Assembly: GCA_947561585.1 (NCBI GenBank)
Contig: CANNZV010000273.1
Coordinates: 1-64,000, forward strand
DNA: 64,000 nt
Direction: 5' to 3'
Source of the DNA: Caprella mutica
Lineage: Eukaryota > Arthropoda > Malacostraca > Amphipoda > Caprellidae
A program made the position numbers and the translations under genes. Shown piece by piece: positions 1 to 12,600 of this stretch (the stretch's first letter is position 1; each line of letters starts with the position of its first letter). The notes under the pieces are model-generated. The model worked only from the letters and a program-made list of their open reading frames with translations. It was not told the origin of the DNA and searched no databases.

Positions 1-465
1 AATGTGAATGAAATGAAGCTGACATCTGACAGTTAAGTTGACATGATCTCTTAGATGAAGATTGCCGTAGAAATCACATCGGATGTTCAGGCCGAACTCA
101 TTTTTAACGGCACTGTATTTGGTTTTGAAAACTGCATGTATTTTAATTTATTTCAGTTTAATGGAATAGTATTAGATCACTTATTTTCAAATGAAGGAAA
201 ATTATAGAGAAATAGTTTAGTGACAGTTTTTTCCTTACAAGTTAGTTATTACTTCCTCCAAACCAATATATCAGCATTTCGTCAATAAGATTATTAATAT
301 CCACAAATTTTAAAAATGATATAAATTCCTAATTATAAATATATATATATATATTCTTAGAATAAATGTTGAATTTTTAAATCTCAAATATTTTTTTGCG
401 CTAAAACTAGTAAATTCTCGAGAAAAAAAAATTTAGGTATAATTTAACACTAAATTATTTAACTC
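1..465. other. AT-rich sequence, no feature seen
   Basis: Unique AT-rich DNA with short homopolymer runs and a small (TA)n tract near 340-352. No open frame with splice signals and no repeat structure was seen. Confidence 0.5.
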
Positions 466-606
466 TAAGTTGAGTTTGGTATATCGTTTTTTCGGTCAAC
501 AAGAAAAAACAATATAATAAAAATTATAATTGAATAATTATTATATAATATTTTTTCTTATATGACCGAAGATGTGGAACTGACCGATAATTCGTAACTC
601 ACCCTA
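466..606. mobile_element. MITE, GGGTAAGTT family, decayed left end
   Basis: The right end (about 555-604) carries the family terminus in reverse: ATATGACCGAAGATGTGG, then ACTGACCGATAATTCGTAAC, then CACCC followed by TA. The left arm is degenerate but keeps TTCGGTCAACAAGAAAAAAC. The centre is an AT-rich inverted repeat. It is non-coding, one of about eleven copies in the window. Confidence 0.65.
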
Positions 607-660
607 CTGCTGCACACTTTTCTTGTGAATATTAAGTGCACCTGTTCGGACCTCTTTCAG

Positions 661-776
661 TCATGATACCGCCTTCGAGGGGCGGCTGTGCCAGTCCAAG
701 GACCTTAAAAATGGTGTATTCACGAGGTCACAGACCAATGCAACAGCAAATGAATTATTCAGTTGACTGGAATTAA
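661..776 (+). CDS. Possible terminal coding exon, product not recognised
   Basis: A strong acceptor (CGGACCTCTTTCAG, ending at 660) is followed by a markedly GC-richer stretch. In the phase where TC completes the preceding codon, it is open for 37 residues to TAA at 774-776. The peptide starts MIPPSRGGCASPRT, continues with VYSRGHRPMQQQM and ends NYSVDWN. An ATTAAA lies near 1003. The 3' exon of a plus-strand gene entering from the left is the simplest reading; earlier exons lie outside the window. No domain was recognised. Alternatively it is a chance frame in a GC-rich patch, since the exon is short and cannot be checked against upstream phase. Confidence 0.4.
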
Positions 777-1236
777 TTTCTGTGGCACATAGGATAGATG
801 GCAAGACAAGTGCACGCCAAGTTTAGAGTACCGGCAATGCATGGCTTACATTCCTACCCGTCTCAGAGCTTCCTGTTGAGTCAAATACCTACTATTGATG
901 TAATGATCTGCATATCTTGTGATCAGAGATATCTGTAGATCGTACCACACTTCTCTATTCTTCAATCTAAAAACCTCAATATATTATTAATGTAATAACA
1001 AATTAAATGATATGAGTACATTGGGATTTTAACTTATTCCTTTTAATTATATTTTTCATATATATTCTGCAATAATATACAGTGTACTATTTTACCGATA
1101 TAAAAAAATATTGAAATTCTGGTGCTATCTTTCTGAAATATGCTTTTAAATACATAATACCTACATGAATATATACTAAAATATCACTTAACAAGTAAAA
1201 ACTCAAATTGAAACCTCCTGCCTCAAAATTTTACTC
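777..1236. other. Possible 3' UTR, then AT-rich DNA
   Basis: The first ~130 bases are GC-richer like the exon before them and could be its 3' UTR. The rest is AT-rich with nothing recognisable. Confidence 0.3.
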
Positions 1237-1382
1237 ATTTTAGAGATCGTTAGAAATTTAGAGATTTCTCTCGTCACATCTCAACTGAATGCCAATATGA
1301 AGGAGACCTTTCAAAGTCCTGAGATTTCAATATAGATCTCCATTGAATACTAATGTAATTCTAACGATATCTCAGAGCTGCG
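1237..1382. repeat. Small imperfect inverted repeat
   Basis: GAGATCGTTAGAA near 1242 pairs with TTCTAACGATATCTC near 1361, with further partial pairing inside (GAGATTTC and its complements). It could be a small MITE remnant. No target duplication was made out. Confidence 0.4.
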
Positions 1383-2170
1383 AATGTTTCAGTTTCTTGC
1401 TCTTCAATATACGTTCCATAGTTGTTTGGTTCTCCATCATACAATATTGATGGAGAGTTGAATGCCCAGTTGGAGTGATATGATAGTCATTTGATAGCCA
1501 TCAGTCCAAGCATTTGTGTTTGCTATATCAAACCTCTATGTATATATAATCATTCAATATATTTTACCTCTTATATAAGTGATGAACTATTTGGAAGATC
1601 AAAAGTATGATGATAAACATTTTAGTGACAACAGGTACAGTTTTAACATTTTTTGCTCGAACTAAAACCTACTTTAAATATATATATTACTTTTAAAGTA
1701 AAGTGATATGTCACTTATAAGCCATAACTGAGATATATGAACTAACTTATCTTTTTTCAGCACATTAATACCAGGTATTATTTTTGGATACATTACCAGT
1801 GTCCATCGAAAACTTAATTAATTTAGTAATTAATAATAAATATTAATGAGATAGTCAATTTAACCTCAATAACAATTTTAATTAGTTGTTCATTTTCTGA
1901 TTAACTTATTTTCAGTTAATTGGAAAATGATTCCACAAAAATGTTTATGCAAATTAATTCAATCAATTTGAGGTATAATTAAACAATGAAATAAATTAGC
2001 AAATATATGTACATTAAATGTTTCTATATTTATTGTGTTTATTAATAGTTTGCTTGGAAATAAAATTTCATTGCTTAATAAGATTGAAAATCGTATAATT
2101 TATTTGAAAACTGAATATAAGTAATTAATTCTTGTCCTGCCAAGGCTCTATATGGTATTAAAAGTATGAA
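1383..2170. other. AT-rich sequence, no feature seen
   Basis: Unique AT-rich sequence. No exon with convincing splice sites and no repeat was recognised. Confidence 0.5.
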
Positions 2171-3013
2171 AAATTAAGTATAACTTCTATACATTAAGTA
2201 TAACTTCTATACATTAAGTGTAACTTCTATACATTAAGTATAACTTCTATACATTAAGTATAACCTCTATACATTAAGTGTAACTTCTATACATTAAGTA
2301 TAACTTCTATACATTAAGTGTAACTTCTATACATTAAGTGTAACTTCTATACATTAAGTATAACTTCTATACATTAAGTGTAACTTCTATACATTAAGTG
2401 TAACTTCTATACATTAAGTGTAACTTCTATACATTAAGTATAACTTCTATACATTAAGTATAACTTCTATACATTAAGTGTAACTTCTATACATTAAGTG
2501 TAACTTCTATACATTAAGTATAACTTCTATACATTAAGTATAACTTCTATACATTAAGTGTAACTTCTATACATTAGGTATAACTTCTATACATTAAGTG
2601 TAACTTCTATACATTAAGTATAACTTCTATAAATTAAGTATAACTTCTATACATTAAGTGTAACTTCTATACATTAAGTATAACTTCTATACATTAAGTG
2701 TAACTTCTATACATTAAGTATAACTTCTATACATTAAGTATAACTTCTATACATTAAGTGTAACTTCTATACATTAAGTATAACTTCTATACATTAAGTG
2801 TAACTTCTATACATTAAGTATAACTTCTATATATTAAGTGTAACTTCTATACATTAAGTATAACTTCTATACATTAAGTGTAACTTCTATACATTAAGTG
2901 TAACTTCTATACATTAAGTATAACTTCTATACATTAAGTGTAACTTCTATACATTAAGTATAACTTCTATACATTAAGTGTAACTTCTATACATTAAGTG
3001 TAACTTCTATACA
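2171..3013. repeat. Minisatellite, 20-bp unit, about 42 copies
   Basis: Tandem array of TAACTTCTATACATTAAGTG with an A/G variant at the last base and rare other substitutions (a C at 2264, a G near 2576). Unit length is essentially constant. Both strands contain stops, so it is not coding. Confidence 0.97.
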
Positions 3014-3554
3014 AAAACTGGTAAAATAAGCACACTAAAATAGGTATAATTATTTGCTGACTTGTAGCTCACTAACATAACATTTTAAGCTTAATAAGGG
3101 TAACTTAATGAATAAATAAATAAATTGTTCCCCATATATTTCATTGCTAAGGATATATTGTATAGCAAATTATAGTTTGCTATAATATAAAGTACCAAAA
3201 TAACACAATGAAAAATTCTTTACAGAAAATAGAAAAATACTAATTTTTACATTAAATGTTAAAAAGAGTGCTTATAGAAATTGATAAGACTGAAATTGAT
3301 TATTATTAGAATTTTTATTAGGATAATTATTAGTAATCTAATCCTGTACCAGACACACGGTGCTACAGTATCTTCTGAAGGAGTACAAAAAAGAGTACAG
3401 AAAAGCTATTCATTTCATCTAACCAGGGAATGTGATATTTACTGGCAAGGTATAAGTAGGAGAATTTTTAGAATATTGGTTTTCCATAGAGTGTTAATTT
3501 TATATTAGGTGAAGTACTATAAACTAGATGCGAATTAACACTTCAACTGCAGCG
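3014..3554. other. AT-rich spacer, no gene supported
   Basis: A 75-codon frame at 3281-3508 (+) has AT-driven composition and no flanking splice logic; it is not called as a gene. Confidence 0.45.
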
Positions 3555-4080
3555 TGACCCACCGGTGGTCACATAGTGATATAGCTACTCATATTGCTGG
3601 TGACTCTCCAGTGGCCACATAGTGATATAGCTACTCATATTGCTGGTGACTCTCCAGTGGCCACATAGTGATATAGCTACTCATAATGCTGGTGACTCAC
3701 CAGTGGTCACATAGTGATATAGCTACTCATAATGCTGGTGACCCACCAGTGGTCACATAGTGATATAGCTACTCATAATGCTGGTGACTCTCCAGTGGTC
3801 ACATAGTGATATAGCTACTCATAATTCTGGTGACTCACCAGTGGTCACATAGTGATATAGCTACTCATAATGCTGGTGACTCACCAGTGGTCACATAGTG
3901 ATATAGCTACTCATAATGCTGGTGACCCACCAGTGGTCACATAGTGATATAGCTACTCATAATGCTGGTGACTCTCCAGTGGTCACATAGTGATATAGCT
4001 ACTCATAATTCTGGTGACTCACCAGTGGCCACATAGTGATATAGCTACTCATAATGCTGGTGACTCACCAGTGGTCACAT
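3555..4080. repeat. Minisatellite, 46-bp unit, about 11.4 copies
   Basis: Tandem units start TGACYCWCCAGTGGTCACAT and continue with AGTGATATAGCTACTCATAA. Within each unit GTGACTCACCAGTGGTCAC forms a small imperfect palindrome. Units differ by a few substitutions (ctcacc/ctctcc, ggtc/ggcc, tgctgg/ttctgg), and variants recur with a period of several units, indicating block duplication. Confidence 0.96.
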
Positions 4081-5035
4081 GTCATATCTTATTAACATTC
4101 AAAAACTCGTTTGTACATTAGTGGGGAATATATTCAAATAAGATAAAAATGAAAGATTAGAACATAAGGTGGTAATTAAAAGTTGTTTTATGAGGGCCGC
4201 AGATAAAGTATTAAATACATTATGATATTTTAAAATGACTATTGCTGAGAAAAGAGCATCAATTAAGAGCATTAAAATATATTCCTTATTTAGAAAATAG
4301 TGTTATCTGTACAATGAATAAATTGTCATAAACTAAAATAGGCTTTTCATAAAAATTTATTAATATTTTCATCCTCTTTTAAATTCGTATCTGTTTATTT
4401 GAAAATAAATAAGTTTATAATTTTACTACTACAAATACTGAACAGATCATTATTCCTATTTATCAAATACTTTACTAATTATTTAAACATTTTTTCTAGT
4501 TTTTACCGAAGTTTTACTGATAATAAGTTTGGTGAAAATTGAAGGTTTCAACATCATAACTCTATGGACTTCACTTTAAAAATTTCATTTACTCTTCATA
4601 TTTTCAACAGAACATTTACTGAATATTTGCAGTTGAATATAGAAAACAAAATTCCATTGGAATAATTGTTGAACAAATAATTAACAATATTTTATGATAA
4701 TTAAAGGTATCATCAATTTGACATCTTGAACTGTTGTGAAATCTACGGATTTTACTAATAATATTCTATTTACTTTTAATAGAGTGATTGCATAAAAAAT
4801 GTTTTTTCGATATTGATATTATGTGTTATTAAAAACTTTTATTTACATCTGACAATAAAACAAATTCAATAAAAATAAAAGAATGAAATAAAAATTTAGA
4901 CTTGATATGCATTTGAAAATATCTAATATAAACCATAGTTGGTATGTTTTATCTAATTCTTTACACTACCTTTTTCTTTTTCCCTTCTTTAAGGGATTAT
5001 TTCCCCTCACAATGCATTGCCATTGTTAGGAATCT
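4081..5035. other. AT-rich sequence, no feature seen
   Basis: Unique and AT-rich. No gene, RNA or element was recognised. Confidence 0.5.
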
Positions 5036-5224
5036 GAGGGTAATGTAGAGGGTGATAATTACCATTAATGTGAATAAATAAGAGATAAAGTAGAGGGTAA
5101 TAATTACCATTAATGTGAATAAATAAGAGATAAAGTAGAGGGTAATAATTACAATTAATGTGAATAAATAAGAGATAAAGTAGAGGGTAATAATTACCAT
5201 TAATGTGAATAAATAAGAGATAAT
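5036..5224. repeat. Minisatellite, 45-bp unit, about 4 copies
   Basis: Four tandem copies of a unit containing GAGGGTAATAATTACCATTA and ATGTGAATAAATAAGAGATA. Because 45 is a multiple of three, the minus strand shows a 15-residue periodic open frame, which is a by-product. Confidence 0.93.
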
Positions 5225-6549
5225 GAAGTGTGTTCGAGAAGGAGGAGTTCTATGCAGATATTCAAACTTTCTGATTTCTCTCTAAATAAGTTAGGCCACA
5301 GAAGCTTAAGAAAGTACTCTACAGATCTTCTATGGCCCCACCATAACTCTTCACTGGATTAGTAAGGTAAATCTAGACTATAATAGCATTAGGTACTAAC
5401 TTGTAAAGGATTGTAAACGAATAACTAATAACTTATTATAAATATCATAGTTTTGAAATTTGAGAGTAATAAATAATTTTTTTAGATCAGTACATTTGTA
5501 TTGATAATACGTACTTGCCTTTAAATATAATAATAAATCTATTTATATTAATTGAGTTCTCAAACGATGAGTAGCAAGTACTCTACGACTTATAGCATAT
5601 AAATATAAGTTTCATAAGTAGTTTAACATTGGTTTAAAGAATACTAAGTGTTTGCTTTAAATTAGTGCTTTAATGTATCTGCTTTAAGTGTAAGCTCTAA
5701 ATTATTAAAAACGACATCAATATGACAGTTTGTGACTGATGAGTTTGCTACCTAGGTCATTTATTCATGCTGAAAATTATTTATTTGCTTCCGATGACTT
5801 CTCTCATAAAATACCTAACGAGAAGAAAAATTTTTAGATCAAAATAGGTCGAAAACAAGAGCTTTGATTGTGATAATTTGCTTTTTTTTAAATTGGATTT
5901 ATTAAAATATATTGAACAATTTATTTATACTAAATCTCAAATTACATTTCAAATCTCTAAGCTAGCATTTGTTAAAGCTAGAGTCCTGAGCCAAGCTACC
6001 TAAAGTAGGTTTGCTAAAGTTTGCGAGATAGCTACTTCTGCAACTAATTTCCATCTTTATTTAAAACTTACTCTAAATACTTTCCCAGATTATTATACGA
6101 ATGAAACAGTTTAGTTTTCACTGTGCTTTAGATCGCCACGTACCGAGACAAATCTATTAATTTACATTTTTCTCTGGGGGAGATCTTCCCCTTTTCTTAT
6201 CGCCATGTTTGAACTTCCATTGTTTATCTTTGCTACCAGATAGAACTTTTTTTTTTCCCCTCATGTTACTTTGTTTATCTTGCCAGAGACTTTACTTCTC
6301 TATTACCTGACTTACTTTATATCTATTCTCTGCTAGCTGCAATTCGTTATTCTATATTTTTTAAAGACTATTTCACTCTTGGGACTTCTCCCTAATATTA
6401 AACTTCTCCTTTTATCTATATCTTCCAACACTTCAGCTTTGTTTCTATTTTTTTTTTTTTATTCTCTCGAATGCATTTTTCATATAACTCTTTCTTGCCT
6501 ATTATCTAGTATATCAATTCTATATAATATAGCTAAATTTTATAATTAT
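5225..6549. other. AT-rich spacer with one dispersed minisatellite unit
   Basis: Mostly unique. At 5323-5350 lies one copy of the unit that is tandemly repeated at 60.8-61.0 kb (ATCTTCTATGGCCCCACCAT then AACT). Otherwise nothing was recognised. A pyrimidine-rich stretch at 6230-6480 gives open frames without coding character. Confidence 0.4.
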
Positions 6550-6551
6550 TT

Positions 6552-6675
6552 GATGGTCCAAATTCTTCAACTTCATTATTTTTATGGTTCAAATTCTACA
6601 ACTATATTATTTTTATGGTACAAATTCTCCAACTTCATTATTTTACGATCCAAATTCTTCAACTACATTACTTAA
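6552..6675. repeat. Degenerate 31-bp tandem repeat, about 4 copies
   Basis: Units like ATGGTTCAAATTCTACAACT followed by WYATTATTTTT, with about 10-20% divergence between copies. The overlapping plus-strand open frames here are produced by the repeat. Confidence 0.8.
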
Positions 6676-7199
6676 TTACATTGACTTTTACAATTATCAA
6701 AGTACAGCTTGTATCACAGATATCTGCACAGTGTACTATGGGTCATATACTTCTAGTAACAATTGTACCTGAGAGCCAATTAGACGGGCCCTTTTGCGAG
6801 ACCAAATCTAATCGATGGAGTAAATTAATTAAAGTGCCACCGGAAAATAGATTAGTATCTTATAGATTGTTATTCTAAATATCATTGGGGACACATTTTA
6901 GTAGAAAATGAAAAAATACAGTAATTAGAAATCAATGGAAGGGATATTAGGAATTGTACTTACCTTTTCAGTTAATTTTAGATAATATATATAATAAAGA
7001 AACTGATGTTGTTAATTAATAAAAAAATATATTAATACGTTGTTAATTCAGTATGGTAAAATGTTTGGATAGTGCTTTTTTATATTTATTAAGTTTTAAT
7101 AATAAGTTAACTATTTACATGACTTTACTATTTGTGGTATCCAAAATATTCCTTAGTTGATATACTTCTTGATACTCTCCAATATTTATATTTGCCTTA
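6676..7199. other. AT-rich spacer
   Basis: Nothing recognisable. A slightly GC-richer stretch near 6770-6850 has no usable splice context. Confidence 0.4.
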
Positions 7200-7462
7200 A
7201 GGGCTGTACACTCGTAGGGTTATTTAATTATTTCTACCAGACTTTTTGCTAAGCTCCTCCTAATTTTTCCACGAGAATATAAGAAAAAACGATGTAATAT
7301 TTTTTTTTCAGTTCATATCCATGATACCTGCAGGTATCATGGATACCAACTAAAATAAATAACAATTATATCATTTTTTCTTATATTCTCGCGGAAAAAG
7401 TAGGAGGAGCTTAGCAAAAAGTCTGGTGAAAAGACTTAAAAACCCTACGTGTGTACAGCCCT
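7200..7462. mobile_element. Palindromic MITE with AGGGCTGTACAC ends and TTA duplication
   Basis: The two halves are inverted copies: AGGGCTGTACACTCGTAGGG at the left pairs with its complement at the right, and ACTTTTTGCTAAGCTCCTCC occurs in both arms. TTA at 7197-7199 and at 7463-7465 is a 3-bp target duplication. The TTA duplication and MITE structure fit a non-autonomous PIF/Harbinger-type element (inference). The centre is the perfect palindrome ATGATACCTGCAGGTATCAT (7321-7340), also found in the GGGTAAGTT MITEs. Confidence 0.85.
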
Positions 7463-7934
7463 TTAGTACACAGAGCAGTTATTTTCCTATCAAAGTGTTT
7501 TACAGACGAGTGCAGTAGAATAGAAGAAATCTTCTATCAATTCTCAGGCTTCCCAATTGCATGCAGTGAAGCGGAGACAAAATAACTGAAAATCAAAGGA
7601 AGGAAAGAGAAATACTAAGGATTCAATTTGAATATCTAAACGTGAATACTATTATCTTCTATTAACATTATGTCAGAAATGACAGCATTTTTAATAAATC
7701 AATTTTATGAACACTAATGAGAAATTCAATTTGAGTAATGATTATTATTTCCAGGTTCCTCTTTAACTCCAATATTTTCAACTGAATAAAATAGAATTTA
7801 TATAATTTGTTTCAATGTTAGGTTTTTAACGGACAGACAGACAGATGTATTTAGGTAATTTACATTAATAGCTGTTATATTTGTTATATTTATTTAGATA
7901 AAACAGAAAAAGTGGAATAATCATCTAAGTTGTA
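7463..7934. other. AT-rich spacer
   Basis: Unique sequence with no recognised feature. Confidence 0.4.
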
Positions 7935-8148
7935 GGGTAAGTTACGAATTATCGGTCAGTACTACATCTTCGGTTATATAAGAAAAAATAATAGAAAAAT
8001 TGTTATTATTACACAGTGCTATCTAATACTTCGGCAAACCCGGGTTGCAGTAATTATATGATAGCACTGTGTAATAATAACAATTATTATATCTTTTTTT
8101 CTTATATGACCGAAGATGTAGTACCGACCGATAATTCGTAACTTACCC
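7935..8148. mobile_element. MITE, GGGTAAGTT family, well preserved copy
   Basis: Inverted termini GGGTAAGTTACGAATTATCG are near-perfect at both ends and extend about 55 bp inward (CATCTTCGGTTATATAAG). TA flanks both sides (7933-7934 and 8149-8150), consistent with TA target duplication as in Tc1/mariner-type MITEs (inference). Inner arms TTATTACACAGTGCTATC also pair. The centre differs from other copies: it lacks the CCTGCAGG palindrome. Confidence 0.88.
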
Positions 8149-8304
8149 TAGTAGGATAAAAAAAAACTAACCATAAAAGAAATAGTCGAATTCAATACTT
8201 AATTAGATTTTCATTTATGATATTTTTAAACCTAATAAATTAGTGTGAGTTTCATATTAAATTTCACATTAATTCAAACTAAGTTTAATGTAAGTAGGTA
8301 AAAC

Positions 8305-8888
8305 AGTTGGGGACAATTCGTCGCGGACAATTCGTTGCCATATTTTTCCTTTCGCCATATTTCATATTATTAATTTGTTTCATATTTAATTTCGCCATTT
8401 ATTCGCCATGTTTTCCATTTCTTTCAAATCGTCAAATTAATAAATGATACAATATGTACAAAACTTGGAATCTACAATATAAAAAAAAATTCTAATCAAT
8501 GAGTAATCCTCCATTATTTTGATATTAATTATCCAACATTTCGAAATAAAAAAATAACATTTGAAATAAAAAAAAAACATTTGAAATAAAAAAAAAACAT
8601 TTGAAATAAAAAAAATTAAATAATAAAATAATACCAAGTCTTGGTATAAACAATACAAACAATTTATATAAATATAAAATCCTCAGATTAAACCAACTCA
8701 AAACCTCTGGATATAATTCGAAAAATTAATAAATGATGTAAAATTTGAGTTAAAACTTCATAAATACGAATATAGAAAAAAAATATAGAAAACTGTACGC
8801 GACAAATTGTTCGCAACAAAATGTCTGCGACGAATTGTTCAGGATGAATCGTTCGAGATGAATTGTTCGCGACAATTTGACCGGACAC
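8305..8888. mobile_element. Probable non-autonomous element with repeated GACAATTCGT ends
   Basis: The left end has two copies of GGACAATTCGTYGC (8310-8338). The right end (about 8800-8885) has about five inverted, diverged copies of the same motif (GCGACGAATTGTTC and similar). The interior is AT-rich and holds a ~22-bp tandem repeat (ACATTTGAAATAAAAAAAA) at 8535-8617. No target duplication was identified and the class is not assigned. Confidence 0.6.
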
Positions 8889-9354
8889 GATAAAAGTTAC
8901 ATTTAAGAAGATTTATCCCAGACGAGAGCAAGAAAGTAGCCGCTAATATTTTAATATTGATTGATAATTGATTTCAATGGTATATGTAGGTAATTAATAA
9001 ATAAATATAATGGAAAAATACGATCTAGAATAATATATGTATTTCCAATATTGATCACAAAATCATCCAAATTATAGTATAATAATATAACTCATTCTAC
9101 TTTTTGAGATCTAAATTTCATTCTTCCAATATAAGTTTTCAATATTCTGATGTATTTTTCCACCTGATTAGTTGTATCCATTGATGTTCCTTGTTCATGT
9201 TAGTGGTCATCTGATCATGTGTATCAATTGATGTTCATTTGATCAGGCCAAGCCCTTTTATAAAAAGCATTGAGTCTTCGTAAATCTATATGATTATACT
9301 AAAGTAGTATAAATAATACAAGAGGCTTATACAACCATGTTTTTATCTTTTCAG
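8889..9354. other. AT-rich spacer, possible intron
   Basis: No feature was recognised apart from a duplicated ATTGATGTTC motif around 9180 and 9230. It would be intronic if the exon at 9355 is real. Confidence 0.35.
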
Positions 9355-9560
9355 TATTTCTGATATTGGAATATCGCAGTCCTTTCGAAAGCCTACCGAA
9401 GACTTCCGTATTCGCTACTCCAATTTATTTAACTGGTAACGCATTTCTAAAATGGCAACTCATAGCAACTGGCTTGTTCTCCCACTTCCCACTCACTGTG
9501 GAACAGAATAAACAGTTAGATTGGTCATTCAATTGCGTCAATTACAGCAATTCAATTTAG
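9355..9560 (+). CDS. Possible coding exon, product not recognised
   Basis: The acceptor TTTTTATCTTTTCAG ends at 9354. Reading TA as the end of a split codon, the frame is open for 67 residues to TAG at 9558-9560, starting FLILEYRSPFESLPKTSV and ending QLDWSFNCVNYSNSI. Composition is closer to coding than in the surroundings. A GTAACG donor-like site at 9437 would give a shorter internal exon. No partner exon was found and no domain is evident. It may be a chance frame. Confidence 0.28.
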
Positions 9561-9650
9561 CCGTGTGTGTGCACTATATGTGTGTAGGTATGTGTGTATA
9601 CACTGTGTGTGTGTGTGGCTGTGTGCTGTTTCTGTGTGAGTGTGCGTAAT
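9561..9650. repeat. Imperfect (TG)n microsatellite
   Basis: Interrupted TG-rich tract with several (GT)4-7 runs, on the plus strand. Confidence 0.85.
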
Positions 9651-12600
9651 GGAAGTTGGTCAATCTTAGCAAAAAGGCAATCAATCGTAAAATATTAAAC
9701 CGTTATCAGTGAAATAGTTCACCAGGAAGTCGTAATTAAAAGCGTAACCGTTGGTTCATTTTCAATCAACTTTTTATAAAAATATGAACGAGAAATGCAA
9801 GAATGAAAATAACTATGAAAGAAAATTCAAGCTTTGGAAAATAAAATTAAGGCCACTGTTCCATCTTCAACTACTTCAGAGTTAAATTACAAAGAATTAG
9901 CATAATATTCTCTCTAGGAAAATAGAGAAAATGTTTGTACAACTAATAGGATGAAAATTAAACGACGATTTAATTAGCTCTTCATTCTCTCCATCATTTA
10001 AGCTTCTTTTTAATAACTCATCCTTGAAAACATGAAAACAGATTTAATATTCACAAAATTCATCGTTTTTAGAGATAGAATAGCGGTATGAAATTTCTGT
10101 AGAATCTTTTTTTTAATTATTCTTTGGTGATGAATGATATGAAAAGTTTTGAAAAGTGAAATTATTCTTGAAGTTATAATAGATGGATTTAATTTCAAGT
10201 GGAAACTTCCGTCAAGAAAAGAAGAGGATTTTGTATTCAATTCGCCATCAAATTCATCCCTTTTCTCTGTCATCATTTCCTCCTGTTCGCGGATTTTGTC
10301 CAAAAATCCCAAAGAACAACAAGACGGAAAAGTCCAGAGCAAATAGTCTGATGGAAGTACAATTTCAGAAAATTGACAGATACTTCAATAAAACTTCCAA
10401 CTAATCATCGAAGGTAAATGAATGATTGAATACCCTGTGCATTTTTAGTTTCCATTTCAAATAACTGAGAGAAATTAGTACCTACAAAAGGTTTCTAAAG
10501 CATGTTGTTTTAAACGACGAAAAATTCATGTAAATTCTGACACTTATTATGACGGCTTAACTTAAATGCGACGACTTTTCTGGTGGAGAATTTCAGTTTA
10601 TATTTTCTGCAGACACAGGAGCAGTTGAGTGAATTTCCATGTTACAGAGCAGGAAAGATTTTAAACCTCAGTGATATTTTTCAAAGATACATTTTGGATG
10701 AAATTTGTTGCTAATTTCCTAATGCATAAATCCGAAACATTGTAATTATCATTGGTGAGACTTGTTTGGAAAATTATAACTACTGGGAGTTGATGTTAGT
10801 AAAAGTAGTGGTATAATTAATTTACTGAATTCTTCATTTGTAATAGCGATTTGTTATGTTTCGTATCGTATTAATGTGAAAATTATGTTCGGATTTTAAC
10901 AACCAAAATCAATTAAAGAAATGAATGGCAAAAATTCAGAACAAAATCGTGTTTAGGTTTTTCTAAATTTGAGAAGTTACAATATACATATATTGTATAT
11001 ATTGCAAAATCAATAAACCAACTATTGTGAATTAATAATATGCTTAAATAATTAACGTGTTTAGATAATGCTAATGAAAACGTTATAGTTTAATACTGCA
11101 AAAACTATGATTTATTATATAAATAAATGCAAAAATAGGTATAAAAACAAGCAGAAGGATCGAATTCTCCTACACCAGAAGGAAAATCCCCATAAAAATC
11201 AAAACCAAAAAATTCAAAAGTTACTTCTAGGTCACCGGTGTAACTGAAGAGGTCTGATTTTTTCTGGCTTCTTCCTATTATTTACACTGTAGTGTGTACG
11301 TGCTCAGTGTGAGAACATGACTTTGTAAGGTATATGTACAGTTACGGTCTTCTCTATGTGTTAGGCACTATAATTGAAATAATATGTAATATATTAAAAC
11401 AAACTATTTTACTTCACGCATTAATTTCAATGAGCTACTTAACTTAAAAACCGCGAATTTTGGTTTACGCTCACTACCTTTGTACAAAAAAATCAATTTG
11501 TTGATGTTGAATAATCTTTTTCACCTAAAAAGAACTTCATTGAAATGTTCTACCTAATTAATTTACCGACATGAAAAAATGCCATCCAAAACTGATCATA
11601 TGTTAGATAAGACGTTATTGCAATTAGTAAGCGAATTATATCAGTTTCAATCTAGTTATATTTTTAAAGTGAATATTAATTATTATATCACCCTACACTT
11701 TGATTTAATGAGGTACAGGCAAATGACATTAACTGAAATGGAGGAGACTTGTAGTCTTCATTACCAAGTCCTGTGACGGCAATAATCAATGTTCCGATAA
11801 TCTAAAGCTACAAAAGAAACTCGGACAATGGAAATAAAAACATGGAACTGATTAACTTTGATTCTTTTGAAAGGATTGTATTATTGCTTCTCTCAATGGA
11901 ATGATGAAGTAATTAATGAAGAAGATGTAATACACGATATTTCTTTCAATTTTACATCAGCAAACTTACGACTCAGTTTCTGATAGTAAAATATTCGCCA
12001 TTTATCGACTAGACATAAAACTACACGACTCTGCAAGATGAGCCTATCCTCTGATTTGAATATTGTAATTTACACGGAGGGAGGAAAGCACAGAACCTGC
12101 AGGTAGTATCAGATCGAATCTAAGAAACAAGTTGATTTAATAAACTATTCGCAAACAAATAGGGTCAGTGAATTCATTGTGTGTAAGTCTCTTCGAACTG
12201 AAAAGCTTTGTTGCTTCTTTGTTATTTTGAGTAACGAAAGGAATTGGAAATGAGGCAAAGCCACTAAATTGATATTAGCAAAGACTTGACCTGAATTGAT
12301 GTTGAAGTTAGTTATGTAATGAATTTTCCATTAGGAATTCAATATTGTGATATTAAAATCATATGAACATTATATGAAGTGAACATCAAGCCACTTAATG
12401 TATTATTAACGAAGACTTGACCTGAATGCAGTTTTTGTTGTGATTTTTTCTTTCTTGTGAAGAAAACTCATAGCTATACAATTTCTTATAGTGGCCTTTT
12501 TATCAATAACTGCACACTTTTCTATATTACACAACATGGTAAATAGTATTTACAGAAAATATAATAATAAAAACTATATCAATAACTACTGAACTGAAAG

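Noticed and set aside
2171..3013. Regularly repeated 20-bp units considered as a CRISPR-like array
   Set aside because: Units are contiguous with no unique spacers, and the genome is eukaryotic.
4997..5200. 67-codon minus frame with a 15-residue period
   Set aside because: By-product of the 45-bp minisatellite.
10010..10404. Overlapping frames on both strands of 65-110 codons
   Set aside because: They overlap one another in three frames, have no acceptor/donor partners, and none shows recognisable protein features.
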